Source: Hortaea werneckii (lineage: Eukaryota; Ascomycota; Dothideomycetes; Mycosphaerellales; Teratosphaeriaceae). From it: 64,000 nucleotides of DNA. Within the stretch, counting starts at the first letter, position 1; the number at the start of each line of letters is the position of its first letter. This document shows, in pieces, positions 1 through 10,716 of this stretch. The notes beneath the pieces were generated by a model. That model ran no database searches. It saw only the letters and a list, made by a program, of their open reading frames with translations, and was not told the origin of the DNA. The stretch spans positions 414,156 to 478,155 of the forward strand of contig JBAOKB010000166.1 in assembly GCA_037044905.1 (NCBI GenBank), given 5' to 3'. The position numbers and the translations under genes are program-made.

Positions 1-655
1 CTCCTTGGATCTCCCTCACGCAAATTCGACATCTCGCTTTTCTCCAGAAATGTCCTGAGCCAATGCGTCTTCAACGCGTTCGGGTTCTTGAAGCAGCGGT
101 TCGGCTTGATGAGCACGTACCCAAAGCCCGTGTTGATCCCGCGCTTGGTCGGATGGCTGAGGCGATTGTACCACCGGCGTAGATGCGGGAGCCCTTCGTT
201 CCACTTGGCTCCGAAGAGGAAATAGATCGAGATGGTGCGGGACTTGGGAGCGTGGTCTGCGGAGAAGGAAGGGATCTGGGGCTCGGGGACACGGTTGAGG
301 AAGCTGATGATGTGACGGAAGTTGAAGTCCCTCACGTTTGTTGTGATGTTGCCGTAGAGCGAAGCGGCGTTCAGGTACTCGGAGCGTACCTTGTTTGTTG
401 ACGTGGACAAGGGGCGAGGTGGTGAAGCTGTTTCCTCCAGGTGGACAGGCGGAGGGGCGAGCGCTCGCGTAGTAGCATGAGGTAGATGATGTCTCGCAGC
501 TCCAAGGGGAGGTCCAGAAGGAGTGATATCCTCGTTGGATCTTGCTTGAGTTGCGTGGCGGGGATGGAGTCCATGACAGTTGAGGTCTTGCGCTTCGTAG
601 AATGCTTCGTACCTCGTTTGGCTCTTGCGTACTTCTTTCCATGCTGAGGCGCCAT
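1..655 (-). CDS. F-box-like fungal hypothetical protein, 3' partial, frame-broken
   Basis: The ATG at 655 opens a basic N-terminus followed by LLDLPLELRDIIYLMLL, the leucine-rich helix typical of fungal F-box-like proteins that recruit substrates to ubiquitin ligases. That frame stops at 371. A second frame then continues to the window edge with good coding character (LNAASLYGNITTNVRDFNFR, then WYNRLSHPTKRGINTGFGYV). I found no GT-AG intron of plausible length that joins the two frames around 390-430. The change equals one missing base, as in several other genes here, so I read it as one gene with a frame error rather than two genes. The 3' end lies outside the window. A decayed pseudogene cannot be excluded for this fast-evolving family. 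The substrate is unknown. Confidence 0.55.
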
Positions 656-1566
656 TCTGCAGGTCCACTTCTACGGAGCAGAAGTTGAAAGGCGGAGATG
701 AGCGGTTAGAGAAAAGGTTCAATTTGAGAGTGCACACAGACGGGTGGCTTCCGACCTCGTGACGCACATTCTCGGATTCACACCTCGAGGGTGGTGGCGC
801 AAGTTGAAGCGTAGCTACATTCACTTGAGGCGCCGAACTAGTAATCAATTCAGTTGCATGTTATTCTCGGATTCATCGATTTCGAGACCCAAGGGAAGTC
901 TTTGAGCGCTTGTGCAATGCTAGTAGCAACTATAGTAGCCGCATCAAACCTCGAGGGCTGATACCGACACCGACGGATAAATAAGCGGCAAGCCTACAAT
1001 ACTTTTAGTCCGTATAAAAAGCAGCATCCTAGAGCCGTTATTGACATTGCGAAGGAGAGATAAGACGATAACTTAGCCTCTGCAGAGAGAAAGAAAATGA
1101 ATAAAGGAGGCAATCATTATATTGTAGCCGCAAATCGCCTCAAGGGTTGCCCGATTTCTCGCCTACGCTTGGACAAAGAGTCTTCTATGTCCTCTGATCG
1201 TCCTGAGCAGATATACCTACAAGCCACTGGCTAATGGCGAGGAAGAGCAAAGATAGACCGAACAAAAGAGGTACAAGATCGAAAGTGCTCGAGGTGAGGT
1301 TAACTGTGATGCCCTTCTCCACGCTGGTCAAAGCGTCTACAGATCCGCGTGCAGTTCGTGATAATGACGTAGCTGTAGCGTCTTCGAACGATGAGCTCCG
1401 CCTCGCCTCTCTGTATGACGGTCTCGATTATCTCTTTCTTCCAAACCCAACTACACCAACATAACAACCAATCTACAGGACGATTATTTAAACGTTTCGA
1501 ACATCCTCCAGTCAGAATTGCTAACGAACCCTGTCAATTCATCCAAACTACAACAAGCAACACACC
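656..1566. other. Intergenic, no gene seen
   Basis: No open frame here looks coding. A 76-codon frame at 1234-1464 has no recognisable similarity or intron structure. A TATAAAA at 1013-1019 lies about 550 bases before the next start, too far to assign with confidence. Confidence 0.5.
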
Positions 1567-1905
1567 ATGTCGTCCAACGAGCAGAACCCCTCCCTAGTCG
1601 GCGGACACGCCCAGTACGTCAAGGGCGCAGCAGAGGTAAGTCCAACAAATAAGAAGATCTCCGCACCCTCAACAACATCTCCTAACAAAACCTCGTACCA
1701 GGGCGCAGTAGGCTCGGTAACAGGCGCAGACGACTGGAAGTCCTCAGCCGAACAGGACAAGCAGGCGGGGATTGACGCGATGAAGCAAGCGAGCGCGAAC
1801 CGCGACCCGAACGCATCCGGGTTCGGGAAAGCCGAAGAGCTGGCGGGGAAAGCGGCGGGTTGCGAGGGGATGGAGAAGGAAGGGGCTGAGAGTAAGCAGG
1901 CGTGA
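1567..1905 (+). CDS. hmp1: Hmp1-type mismatched/cruciform DNA recognition protein (CsbD-like)
   Basis: The spliced product is 90 residues. The motifs SLVGGHAQYVKGAAE, a GAVGSVTGADDWKSS segment, EQDKQAGIDAMKQA and GKAEELAGKAAGCEGMEKEG match the small fungal family typified by Ustilago Hmp1, which was described as binding mismatched and cruciform DNA. It is related to the CsbD-like stress family. The whole protein is hydrophilic and helix-prone, as expected. One intron at 1636-1701 has GTAAGT, a CTAAC branch point and a CAG acceptor, and splits the N-terminal motif in phase 0. The intron is 66 bases with no in-frame stop, so a retained form would add 22 residues inside the conserved block. DNA binding is known only from the family and is not visible as a named fold here. 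Confidence 0.85.
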   Translation: MSSNEQNPSLVGGHAQYVKGAAEVSPTNKKISAPSTTSPNKTSYQGAVGSVTGADDWKSSAEQDKQAGIDAMKQASANRDPNASGFGKAEELAGKAAGCEGMEKEGAESKQA

Positions 1906-2042
1906 AGGATTGGGGATATATAAATATACGATACCCTCTAAGATTTGCCACCACTCGGTTGTGGTGTGTGGGAAGACAAGAATGATCTGTATGACTATAT
2001 GACGATTCTTTTGAAATGAGGGGAGGAATGTATCAATTCTAC

Positions 2043-4896
2043 CTATTCGATCCACCAATACGTCTGACAAAAGCACTGGCGCTGCGCGTGGTAAAGCCAG
2101 GCCGGGGCCTGCTTGGCCGCTTCGGAGGGGATGTCTTCCATGACGGCGCCGCAGCGCCGACAGAGACGCAGTTTCATCCCCGCGCGCAACGGCGTCTTCC
2201 TGATGGCGTCGAAGCGTCGCTGGTTTTGCTGCTGCTGCGGCGTCGTCGCCGCGATGCGGTCGATGCCGAGCCAGGTCGTGTCCCAGAAGTACAATTTCCC
2301 CATATCGACCCCTCCGGTCATGTCCGGAAGCATCTTGGTGAAGATGTTCTCCACGACGGGCATGAGGTCGTCCGGGATGCGGCCTTCGGTGATGAGGCCG
2401 ATTTCGTTCTCGTATCGCTTCTGGGCGTCAACGCCGGCGTCCGTGTAGGCGGACCGGACGATCGTGTCCAGCGACTGCATGAACTCCATGAGTGGGGAGA
2501 GTCCCACGGGAACGGATTTGGCAAAGTCGTAGACGTCGACCATGACGGTGCGGTCTTCTAAGTCCGCGCGCGAGGGATGGACGATTGGAGCAGTTTGATC
2601 GCTGACACGAGGAAGAACATCTGCACGCGCAAGTATGTGCGTCCGTAGCTGCACAGGAGAAGTTGGACAACGGGGTTCCCGGTCTTGGCTGTGCACTCCT
2701 CGCACGCTTGCTTGAGAGCGAGGCCAGACGATACGAGCCTCTTGATCTGGGTAAGACTCTCGATCATGTACTGTAGGAAGTCCAGGCTCCATCGCATGTG
2801 TCCGACTAGGAAAGGCATGATATCGGGCCTTCCTGCTGGCATGTCCGCGACATTGACGAGGCGGCAGACAAGCCAATAAGTTTCAGGTTGAGTAGACAGT
2901 AAGCAAACTGTCCTGCAAAGGTCCGCTCCAACGTCCCGGGCTTGACACCTAGGACTAGCTGGGCGCTCATTGCGCGTGCCAGCCAGGGATCCGAAAGCAC
3001 ATGATGTTGCTGCCTTTTCTGCTCCAGCATGGAGACATCCAAAATCTGGCGGCAGAAGGTGAAGATCAGGTGCCGCACGAACAAAATGCGGAGTTCCATG
3101 CTCAGGTTTGTCGGTAATACCGCCAAGGCTTCATCGCTGGAAGCGTGTGATGTGGCGAGGATGGCATATTGCCTTGATAAGCAGATCACAGCGGCTTCCA
3201 CAGTCGAAGCATCGCCATCCATCCCCTTTTCTAGTGGCTGCCAACCGCTAAGGAGAGTCATGTACCTCAGTTCTAAGGGACCTCCGGGCTTACTGTAGAC
3301 TAAGGCGCTGCCATCCGTGCTGTGCGCTACGTGAGGGACATGGTCTATGGGGAAGTATCCCAGAGCGCTTTGTGGCAGCGATTTGACGACTGTGGAGTGG
3401 TTCGGTACCTGATGAAGGATATCCCAGTTCTCGGAAGTACGGCTGCGAAACTCGATCGTGCCATCGCTAGCGGTGAGTGCAAGGATAGTATTGAGGTAGA
3501 GGCAGCTCAGGCCGAGCACCAGCTTGTTGGCAGGAACGTCCAGTTGTCGTCTGAGCACTGGCGTTGCTGGCTGCACGGGTATCGATCCGTTCTGCTTAAG
3601 TTTCGTAAAGCTTTCATGCAGTGCAGGTGTGGTGCTGTCTATTGTCCAGCGAGCTAGGACGCTCAAAGTATCAAATCCCTGAGAGGGGTCGAGAGGAACT
3701 GGGGCCTGTGTGAAGATGGCGCATATGGTTGTATTACTAGGGTCCTGTACATGTTGAGGCGGGCTGGGGACCACTGCCAAATGTGAAATGCGGGAGTTTT
3801 CAGTTTGCTGAGGTGCGATGCCTTCCACAGCAGATAAGTGCCCAATGTGCAACGCTGGAGCCACGGAGATGAAGCGCATGTTACCCGCGTGTTGTTCAGT
3901 CGGATTCCAGTTGATGCTAATACTGTATGTCCTCAGGCAGTGGGCACGATCGTGCGTAGCCAAAATCAGCTGATGTCCCTCAGGACCAATTGCGGCATGG
4001 CTCAGTAAGGTCTGAGTGGTATCCGTGGTCTCCAGTTCGATGCTGACCGATTGCCATGCGTTCACGTGGTTTTGATAGAGCAGGCACAGTTTGTGGCTGG
4101 CCGTCACGTAGAAAAGCGCACCTTTGCCTTCAACATGGTGAGAAACACCCTCGTTGAGACCACCTCTCATACTAGTAGTCCATGTACCGTCATTTTTGTT
4201 TGCCTGGGTAAAATATGGCACCTGCAATCACAGTTAACAGGTGCTCCGCACAGTTCACGTGATGAGACCGTACCTTCACCTCGGCAGGGGACAGTGGTAG
4301 CCAGTACATGCCGACGAGCGTGTCTAAAACGCTTGAGCCTCCATTAACAACTGCAGGATCGACAGTCACTGGTTGCATCCTTCCAATGGCGCCGGCCATG
4401 GAGTAAATGTGGATCCCAGCGTAGCTGTCAACTGCAGCAAGGTCCGGCCCAAAACCACTGAACTGGATATGGACAAAATGTCTACCATCCGGTGCCTCCA
4501 ACGGATGCCTCGATGGCTTGCTGAGCTCGTAGTGCTCCTTTCTCGGGTTGCGCAGCGTGCTGTGAAACGTGATCTTCAAGCCATCGTCGGATATACATGC
4601 AATGCTGCCGGTGTTGGACCAGGCGAGCTTCCTAGGAAAACCAGTCACTTACCGTCCTTCTTCTACTGAGGAGCATATGGAACTCACGTGCAACATCCTG
4701 AGCGTTGAAGGTCGGCCAAGCGCAACAGGACTGGAGTCGAAAGAGGAGCCTGGGGAAGCGACAGAGGAGCAGCGCCCAGCCCAAGATCATCAGCCGCCTC
4801 GCCGAAGAGATCCTCCATGTTATCCATCATGGAAGTCTCCTCAGCTTGTGGCAGAGATTGATGGTCTGGCTCCGTTGTCTGGTCCATGTCGTTCAT
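2043..4896 (-). CDS. MED16: Mediator of RNA polymerase II transcription subunit 16
   Basis: MED16 (yeast Sin4) is a tail-module subunit of Mediator in the nucleus. The start MNDMDQTTEPD leads to the acidic DNMEDLFGEAADDLGLG segment typical of fungal Med16. After an intron at 4632-4687 comes TKLAWSNTGSIACISDDG, the first blade of the WD-like N-terminal propeller, and after a second intron at 4222-4273 VPYFTQANKNDGTW. Both introns have clean sites. The C-terminus carries LRLCRRCGAVMEDIP, a Cys-containing motif common in this family. Inside the last exon the frame changes by one base near 2870 (between FAYCLLNLK and LVNVADMPAGRPD) and again near 2600 (between YLRVQMFF and LEDRTVMVDVYDF). No intron of suitable phase fits either place, so these look like single missing bases. 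The gene is divergent from the sirtuin gene, with a shared 836-base upstream region. Confidence 0.88.
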
Positions 4897-5732
4897 GTTC
4901 AGGGATGGATTGCGGGAGTCTTTGTTCTGAGCAAATGGCCTAGGCCAGGACCGAGATCGACGCCACCAAAAGTCTGCAGGTGCCTCTATGAATTTTTAAT
5001 ACTGAGATTGGTGAAAGTGCTCATTGATGACGGCTCAGCATGGCCTGGGAGTCAGGTCCTTGGCGCTGAATCGAGCACACGCTTTGGCTGGTGCACGTCA
5101 GATCCAACCGGCAGATGGTGGTATCTGTTTGTCAAGAACGACGCAGTGAAGATCTTTGACCGCAGGGCCGGGACAAAAGAGATGACCAATCCTTTGACTG
5201 CGCTGCGAATGCCTCCGCGGATGCTCGCTCGGCCTGGGGTGCGCGAGTGACAGTGGTAGGAGAGGTGGTGAGGTTCTGCAGTGTACAGTTGGTAACCGTC
5301 TTGCCGCCGCAGAATCGCCGCTCAGCCGGGCCTCTGGTCGCGAACGCGCCGGTGGATGAGGTCCGGGGCCGGAGCAGGAGCAGGAGCTGGAGCTGGAGGG
5401 CGAATTACACGCCAAGCCTGACGCAACAAAACAATGGGGGTAAACAGCCGGGCGCCGAGCCGCAGGGCATGCTCGCAACCGTGGCTCGGGTGCTTGGATC
5501 TCACCTCCAACCTCCCACTGCCACAACCTCATCTCCCCCTGCGCGCCCCATTCGCGTTCCTCGCCCAGCCCGACTATCGCTATTGACGCGCCGCGACATA
5601 TAGACTGTATTGCTGAGTCCTTATGGGTGCTGTGATGATGCGCATGTGTCGCCAATAGTCGCCCCGCTGTCCGCCTGATCTTTTGCGCCCGCAGCGCCTT
5701 CCCACCCTCGCCTGCGACTTCCCGCCGGCACA
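4897..5732. promoter_or_regulatory. Divergent promoter region between MED16 and the sirtuin
   Basis: This 836-base segment separates two start codons on opposite strands and must hold both promoters. Open frames in it on either strand are GC-driven and unlike any family. A CAGGAGCAGGAGCTGGAGCT-like purine run lies near 5371-5400. No TATA box was identified. Confidence 0.5.
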
Positions 5733-7828
5733 ATGGCCGACACCATGCCCGCCTCGAGCCCGCTCTCCTCGCCGCCTTCCCACTTCTGCCGTAGATCATC
5801 TTCGCCTTTGAGCTCCTTAGGCAGCACTCCCGAACCGCCCGAGATCATGTTGCAACAGACATGCCCCCGACGCCCCGAAGAGAATTATCCTTCTCCGGTA
5901 TCGTCACAGCAAAGCTCGCAGACCAGCTCACCCACCCCCGATGGTATGGAATCCAGCGATAAGGACGGTCCGCCTCCTGCGAAGCGGCGGAGGATATCGC
6001 GTGAGCCACGCGAGCGCACCACCGAATACCTGGATTTGCGGTCCGGCGAAGTCGACCCTGAACAGCAGGAAGAATTGGCTCGCCTGATGAACATACTGCA
6101 TCGGCGGCAGAAGGTGGTCGTCATCGCTGGCGCTGGCATGTCTGTGTCGGCTGGCAGTAAGTCACTACATTCGCGCGTAGTTCTCGTGCCGCCCGATGGC
6201 TAACTAATCCCACGCGTAGTACCCGATTTCCGTTCAGAAAACGGTCTCTTCCGGACTTTGAAAGATGAATATTCACTGAAAGGCAGAGGTCAAGACCTTT
6301 TTGACGCGTCAGTCTACAAGGACGACCATTCAACTTCCCTATTCCACAGCATGGTTTCCAACATGTCACGAATGACAAAGCCGCCAAGCCTACAGCTTTT
6401 CACCATATGCTGGCCACCATGGCTAAGAAGGTCGCCTGCTTCGATTGTACACGCAAAATGTGGATGGGCTTGATACATGCCTTGACCCACTGCAAACTCG
6501 CATTCCGCTAACCAAGGACCAAGACGGCAAATGGCCGCGCACAGTTCAGCTTCATGGCGGCTTGGAGAAAATGGTCTGCTCAAAGTGTCACGAAATTTCA
6601 GAGTTTAATCCTGAGCTGTTCAACGGCGCTATCCCGCCTCTTTGCCCAAGGTGTGAGGAAGTCAACGACATCCGTACGAACCACGAGGGCAAGCGAAGTC
6701 ACGGTGTTGGCTGTTTGCGGCCGCGTATGGTACTTACAACGAACACAATCCTGATGAGTTGGCGATCGGATCGGTGATGAAGGAAGACTTGCGACGGCGA
6801 CCAGATGCTGTGATTGTTGTTGGTACTACGGTCAAGATCCCAGGTGTCAAGAGGATTCTCAAGGAGCTTTCTGGTATTGTTCGTGATCGGAAAGACGGCG
6901 GGTTGGCCATTTGGATCAATCAAGAGCTTCCACCAGCCGCAGATGGAATCAAAGACTGCTTCGACATTATCGTACAGTCTTCTTGCGATGAGGTGGCCAG
7001 TCGTGCTGCCATGAGGAAGTGGAATGAACCTTGCGAGCAAGATGACTTCAATGAGGTCAGTGACGAGGACGCGTTGAAGGCCGCCGGTAGGAAAGCAGCC
7101 GTGGTATTGCCTACGAATGTGCCCAAGCCGCAGTGCGATCTTACAGAAGCGAATCTCGTCAAGCTCGCGAGCACCAACCACTGGAACAACAGCTTCGCCC
7201 CGCCTTCGGACGGCGAGAAGAGACCTGGCAGAGTCGATGTCAGTCCGAGTGACTGGAGCCCAATCTCTAGCAGAAGAACTTCGGCCATCCTGCCAAGCAT
7301 TGAGCCGCCAGAGAAGGCGGGAGATAACATCACCGTCAACACTGGCTTACTCACGCCGACGAAGAGTCAGAAGAGCAGATCAAGAGGCAGCACGCCGACG
7401 AAGAAGGTGGCGAGCATCAATGACAAGCTCAAGGACGCTGGAAACAGCAAAGCCCAGAAGCCCGCAGCGAAAGGCAGCAAAGCGAAGGGCCCTGCACAGC
7501 CCGCGAAGAAGAAAACAGTCAAATACATCAAACCCGCAACATCTGCTGCAAAGTCCAAGACAACGGCACAGAAGGGCAAAGCAAAGGGCGCACAAGTGGC
7601 GCAGAACAGTACAATCACGACCAACTTCACGCAGATGAAGACCGCTTCAGTGGCAGCTAAGAGCGAAGCCGCGAAGAAAGCTCCGCAGTCCCCAGTAAGT
7701 TACGGCAGGTGAGCAACGCATCGGATAAGGAGAAGGAGCGATTACATTCCGTGCCGCCTCAGGATCCTCGCAATAACGCGGCCGTGAATCCGGATGGGGC
7801 CTTGACTGGGATGGGACCGATGGCATGA
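5733..7828 (+). CDS. Sirtuin, Hst3/Hst4 type NAD-dependent histone deacetylase
   Basis: Class III deacetylase of the Hst3/Hst4 branch, which in yeasts removes acetyl from histone H3 Lys56. The N-terminus is a Ser/Pro-rich nuclear tail with KRRR. The NAD motif AGAGMSVSAG is joined across an intron (6157-6219, GCTAAC branch) to IPDFRSENGLF. Then follow YTQNVDGLDT, the catalytic histidine in QLHGGLEKMVC, zinc ligands CSKC and CPRC, and VIVVGTTVKIPGVKRILKEL. A Lys/Ala-rich basic tail ends the protein. A last intron at 7695-7762 (GTAAGT to CTCAG, phase 0) would add 21 residues ending GMGPMA; without it the frame stops at 7712. The frame breaks by one base near 6374, 6431 and 6735, each inside conserved core sequence, and each behaves like a missing base. 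If real, they would destroy the enzyme. Confidence 0.85.
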
Positions 7829-8432
7829 AGAGGAAAAGCGTGCCGGCTTGAATATGTGAAGCCAAGGGAGAACGAGTGGCTGAATGAGATTGCAGCGTGA
7901 AATGTCTGCACGGTATTCTTAGTCAAAAGTGTCGTAGGAATCAGCGGGATGCGCATAGCGTGGCGTAAGGGGAAAACTTCAGGACCGTTTCTTTGCTTGA
8001 GCTTTGCTGTTTGCTCGCGAAATGCGGGTGTCGAATGGTATTTGGCGCCTTTGTTTATTAGCGTGGCGTTAGGTGCTCAGCCATTTGGGGGTGGGAGTAT
8101 TAGTCTTTGCAACCTCGAAAAGCATTGATACGCATCTTGTTCTCGTATTCTTGTGTGGTTAGGACTGTGCTGTATGGGGTGGTTGACTGAAGTGTATGTT
8201 CAAGGTCCGTAGTCGGTACTTTCCCCGGCGTTATGCAGGTGTGAGCCGCGCGTGGGGCGGGCACTCGAGACCTCACGCACTTCCCGGCGCTGCTGCATGT
8301 TGAGTCCCACTGCGATACACCGCCATGCCAAGTCGCCTACACTTCCATATGTCTCTGATGCGAATCACCAAGTAGAAAACGGTCACGAGGCGACGACAGT
8401 CACGAAAGTGAGCCATCCTAGTATCTGACAGG
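7829..8432. other. Intergenic between sirtuin and PPPDE genes
   Basis: No coding frame, tRNA or repeat was recognised. The segment holds the sirtuin 3' end and the upstream region of the PPPDE gene. Confidence 0.5.
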
Positions 8433-9406
8433 ATGCCTGTGCGACCCAAGCGGTCACGCACTTCCTCCTCCCTCTCCCACCGCGATTCGGTCGCGCTGCA
8501 GAAGATTGAAATCAGTATCAATGTCTACGACCTCTTACCCGTACATACTCCCATAAACAAAAATGTAGCCCGCGTCAACGTATCCGCAGAACTGACTGAC
8601 CAGCTCAGTAGCCCGGCCGGCTCTCCAGCTTCCTCTGGACCATCGGCGGCTCGCTCCTGCACTCCGGCGTCGTCATCAACGGCCGCGAATACGCCTACGG
8701 CGGGCACAACAAGCGCGGCATCACCGGCGTATACTGGACACGGCCACACTTCGAGCCGCCCGGCGGCACCTGGCGCTGCAACGTCCTGCAGGGCTTCACC
8801 CTCCGCACCCCCAAGAAATCGACCAGCTCGTCCGCGAAGTCTCCGACCACTTCCTCGGCGTCAACTACAACCTCCTGACCAACAACTGCAACCACTTCAC
8901 CAACGCCCTGTGCGAGCGGCTGACGGGCAAGAGCGCCCCGGCCTGGGTCAACCGCGCCGCCAGCATCGGGCTCGCGCTGCCGTGCATGGTGCCGAAGGAA
9001 TGGATCGCGCCGCCGGACCACGAGACGGCCGAGGGCGAACTCGTGGAGGAGGAAGAGAACTTCGAAGACGACGACGACGAAGACGAGCGCGCCGCGATGC
9101 TCGTTAGCGATCGGCGGCGTCGCGCGAAAGAACAGCAACAACAGCAGCGCAGGAAACGACAGGATAGCGAAGCGAGTCGGAAGACGGCCGGGAGCGACGA
9201 CCACGACGATCTCCGAGCGTCCCTGGGACGAAGAGGAAGTCCAGGCTTCGCAGGAGATCGGCGGCACGAGTCTCGCGGGCGGTAGTAGGATTCCCGATCT
9301 GAGTGGGACCCCGCCTCCGAGGTTGGTGAGTGTGCGGGATACGAGTGGGCGGGATATGCCGGTGGCTGAGCGGGCGCCGGTGCCGAAGCGGACGACGTCG
9401 TCGTGA
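8433..9406 (+). CDS. PPPDE-domain cysteine peptidase (DeSI-like)
   Basis: PPPDE (DeSI) proteins are papain-fold peptidases proposed to remove SUMO or ubiquitin. Exon 1 ends ISINVYDLLP; an intron at 8541-8611 (GTACAT to CAGTAG) joins it in phase 0 to PGRLSSFLWTIGGSLLHSGV. The catalytic histidine is the HSG of LLHSGVVINGREYAYGGH and the cysteine is in LLTNNCNHFTNAL. The order His then Cys is as in the family. The frame drops one base near 8812 between TLRTP and EIDQLVREVSDHF. A second change near 9170-9210 switches to the frame that ends the protein with ISERPWDEEEVQASQ and PVPKRTTSS at 9406. Between them is an acidic and Gln-rich linker. The C-terminal extension is typical of fungal members and probably disordered. 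Confidence 0.82.
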
Positions 9407-10716
9407 AAGGACGTTTCTGGATGTCCCGGGGGAGGGGCCCGCCAAAGCTAGTTGGCGGGTACTTGTCATTCGGTCTGTCAGTGAGTTCGGGAAAGGGGAG
9501 AGGGAGGTGGGGAGGTGGCTCCCTGTTTCTCTTTCAAAGAAAACCTGCAGCGCCGACGATCCTTCTCGTCTAACTCTGGCGAAGAACCCAGTCTGGTTAC
9601 TAACGATCCAATGAAGCAGCTTCATGCCAAGCTTTCGATCGGTGGAAGAGAAGGGAAGGGCGGTGGGAAAAAGCGTGAACGGTTCCCTATTGTCGTCGTC
9701 GTCGTCGTTGTTTTCCAGACCGAAAGAAAAAAACGAAGTTATGAGTATATTTTTTCATGTATTAACGAGCACGATGCCCCCCTTTGCTTCTTCCCCTTCC
9801 CTTTATATCGTTTTCACTCTCCTTTCTTCTTGGGCGAAGCCCGCACGGAACATTGACCTCATCTTCGGACACTACGAGCTTTCAAAGGGATCGCTTGCGA
9901 GATCGGAGTGCTTCTTGCGCTGCTGTGGATTGGTCTTAGCAAGAAAGGCGGAGGAGAATCCTCCCAGCTCTCGAAATGGACCTAACTGCTTCGGCTTTTG
10001 AGGGTTTTCGGTACCGCTTAAAAATAATGACAGGATGGACAAACGTCCCCGCATCGACGAAGTAGCAGCTTTCAAAACATTGATCACAGGGAGGGAAGGA
10101 GATCGAGTAAGGAGGATGCGGCGGTGTAGAAATGGGATCTTCAACCACTACCGCCCCCCGCGGTTTATAGCCGCGTCACATTCGTCACAGAGGGACTTGG
10201 GGAGCAGAGTTTGGAAAGGGAAAGAAGAATACAGAGGATATTGCAGAAAGAGGGGAGAAGTTTGTTCCATTCTTCTCTCCTGTGCGTTTAAGAGACCGTG
10301 CTATTGTCTATTGCCAATTGTCACCAGGCAACTTCCATCGTTGGTGTAGGAAGAAGGGTCAAAAGCTGGTGTTGTTGCTTCGGCTTAACTGCCTGGTAGT
10401 GACTACGCATTTGTTTATTCTTGCCACCAATACCCGCTATCAAGCTATCTTCGGCCTTCGAGATTCTTCTTATCCGGTCACGGGTGCTGCACAGGCGATC
10501 ATTTCCCGCGTTGATTATTCACGTGTTCCTCTTTCACCTTTTCTTTTAACCCTTTTCCCCTTGATTACCATTCTTTTCTTTTCTCCAGGCAGGGAATATG
10601 TCTTTCCATCATTGGAGTTTGAAGGAAAACGCAGTCTTTCTTCTTTGGACACTGTCCACTACGAACCCTCTTTGATCATTGATGATTTGATGACCATCTG
10701 GTCTTAGGAAAAGACA
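9407..10716. other. Intergenic, 1.3 kb, no gene seen
   Basis: A short GTC repeat near 9694-9710 and pyrimidine-rich stretches near 9780-9830 and 10500-10590 are the only features. Open frames are short and lack coding character. The last 100 bases are upstream of the next start at 10717. Confidence 0.5.

Noticed and set aside
16..642. Long open frame on the minus strand at the left edge
   Set aside because: It overlaps the F-box-like gene in another frame and is Pro/Arg/Ser-rich without family likeness. The true coding frames are the two described.
2016..2561. Plus-strand open frame of 181 codons
   Set aside because: It is antisense to the well-supported last exon of MED16 and has antisense-type composition.
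5098..5799. Minus-strand open frame of 233 codons between MED16 and the sirtuin
   Set aside because: It overlaps the sirtuin start in antisense and is rich in Arg, Ala and Ser with no domain. It looks like GC-driven chance.
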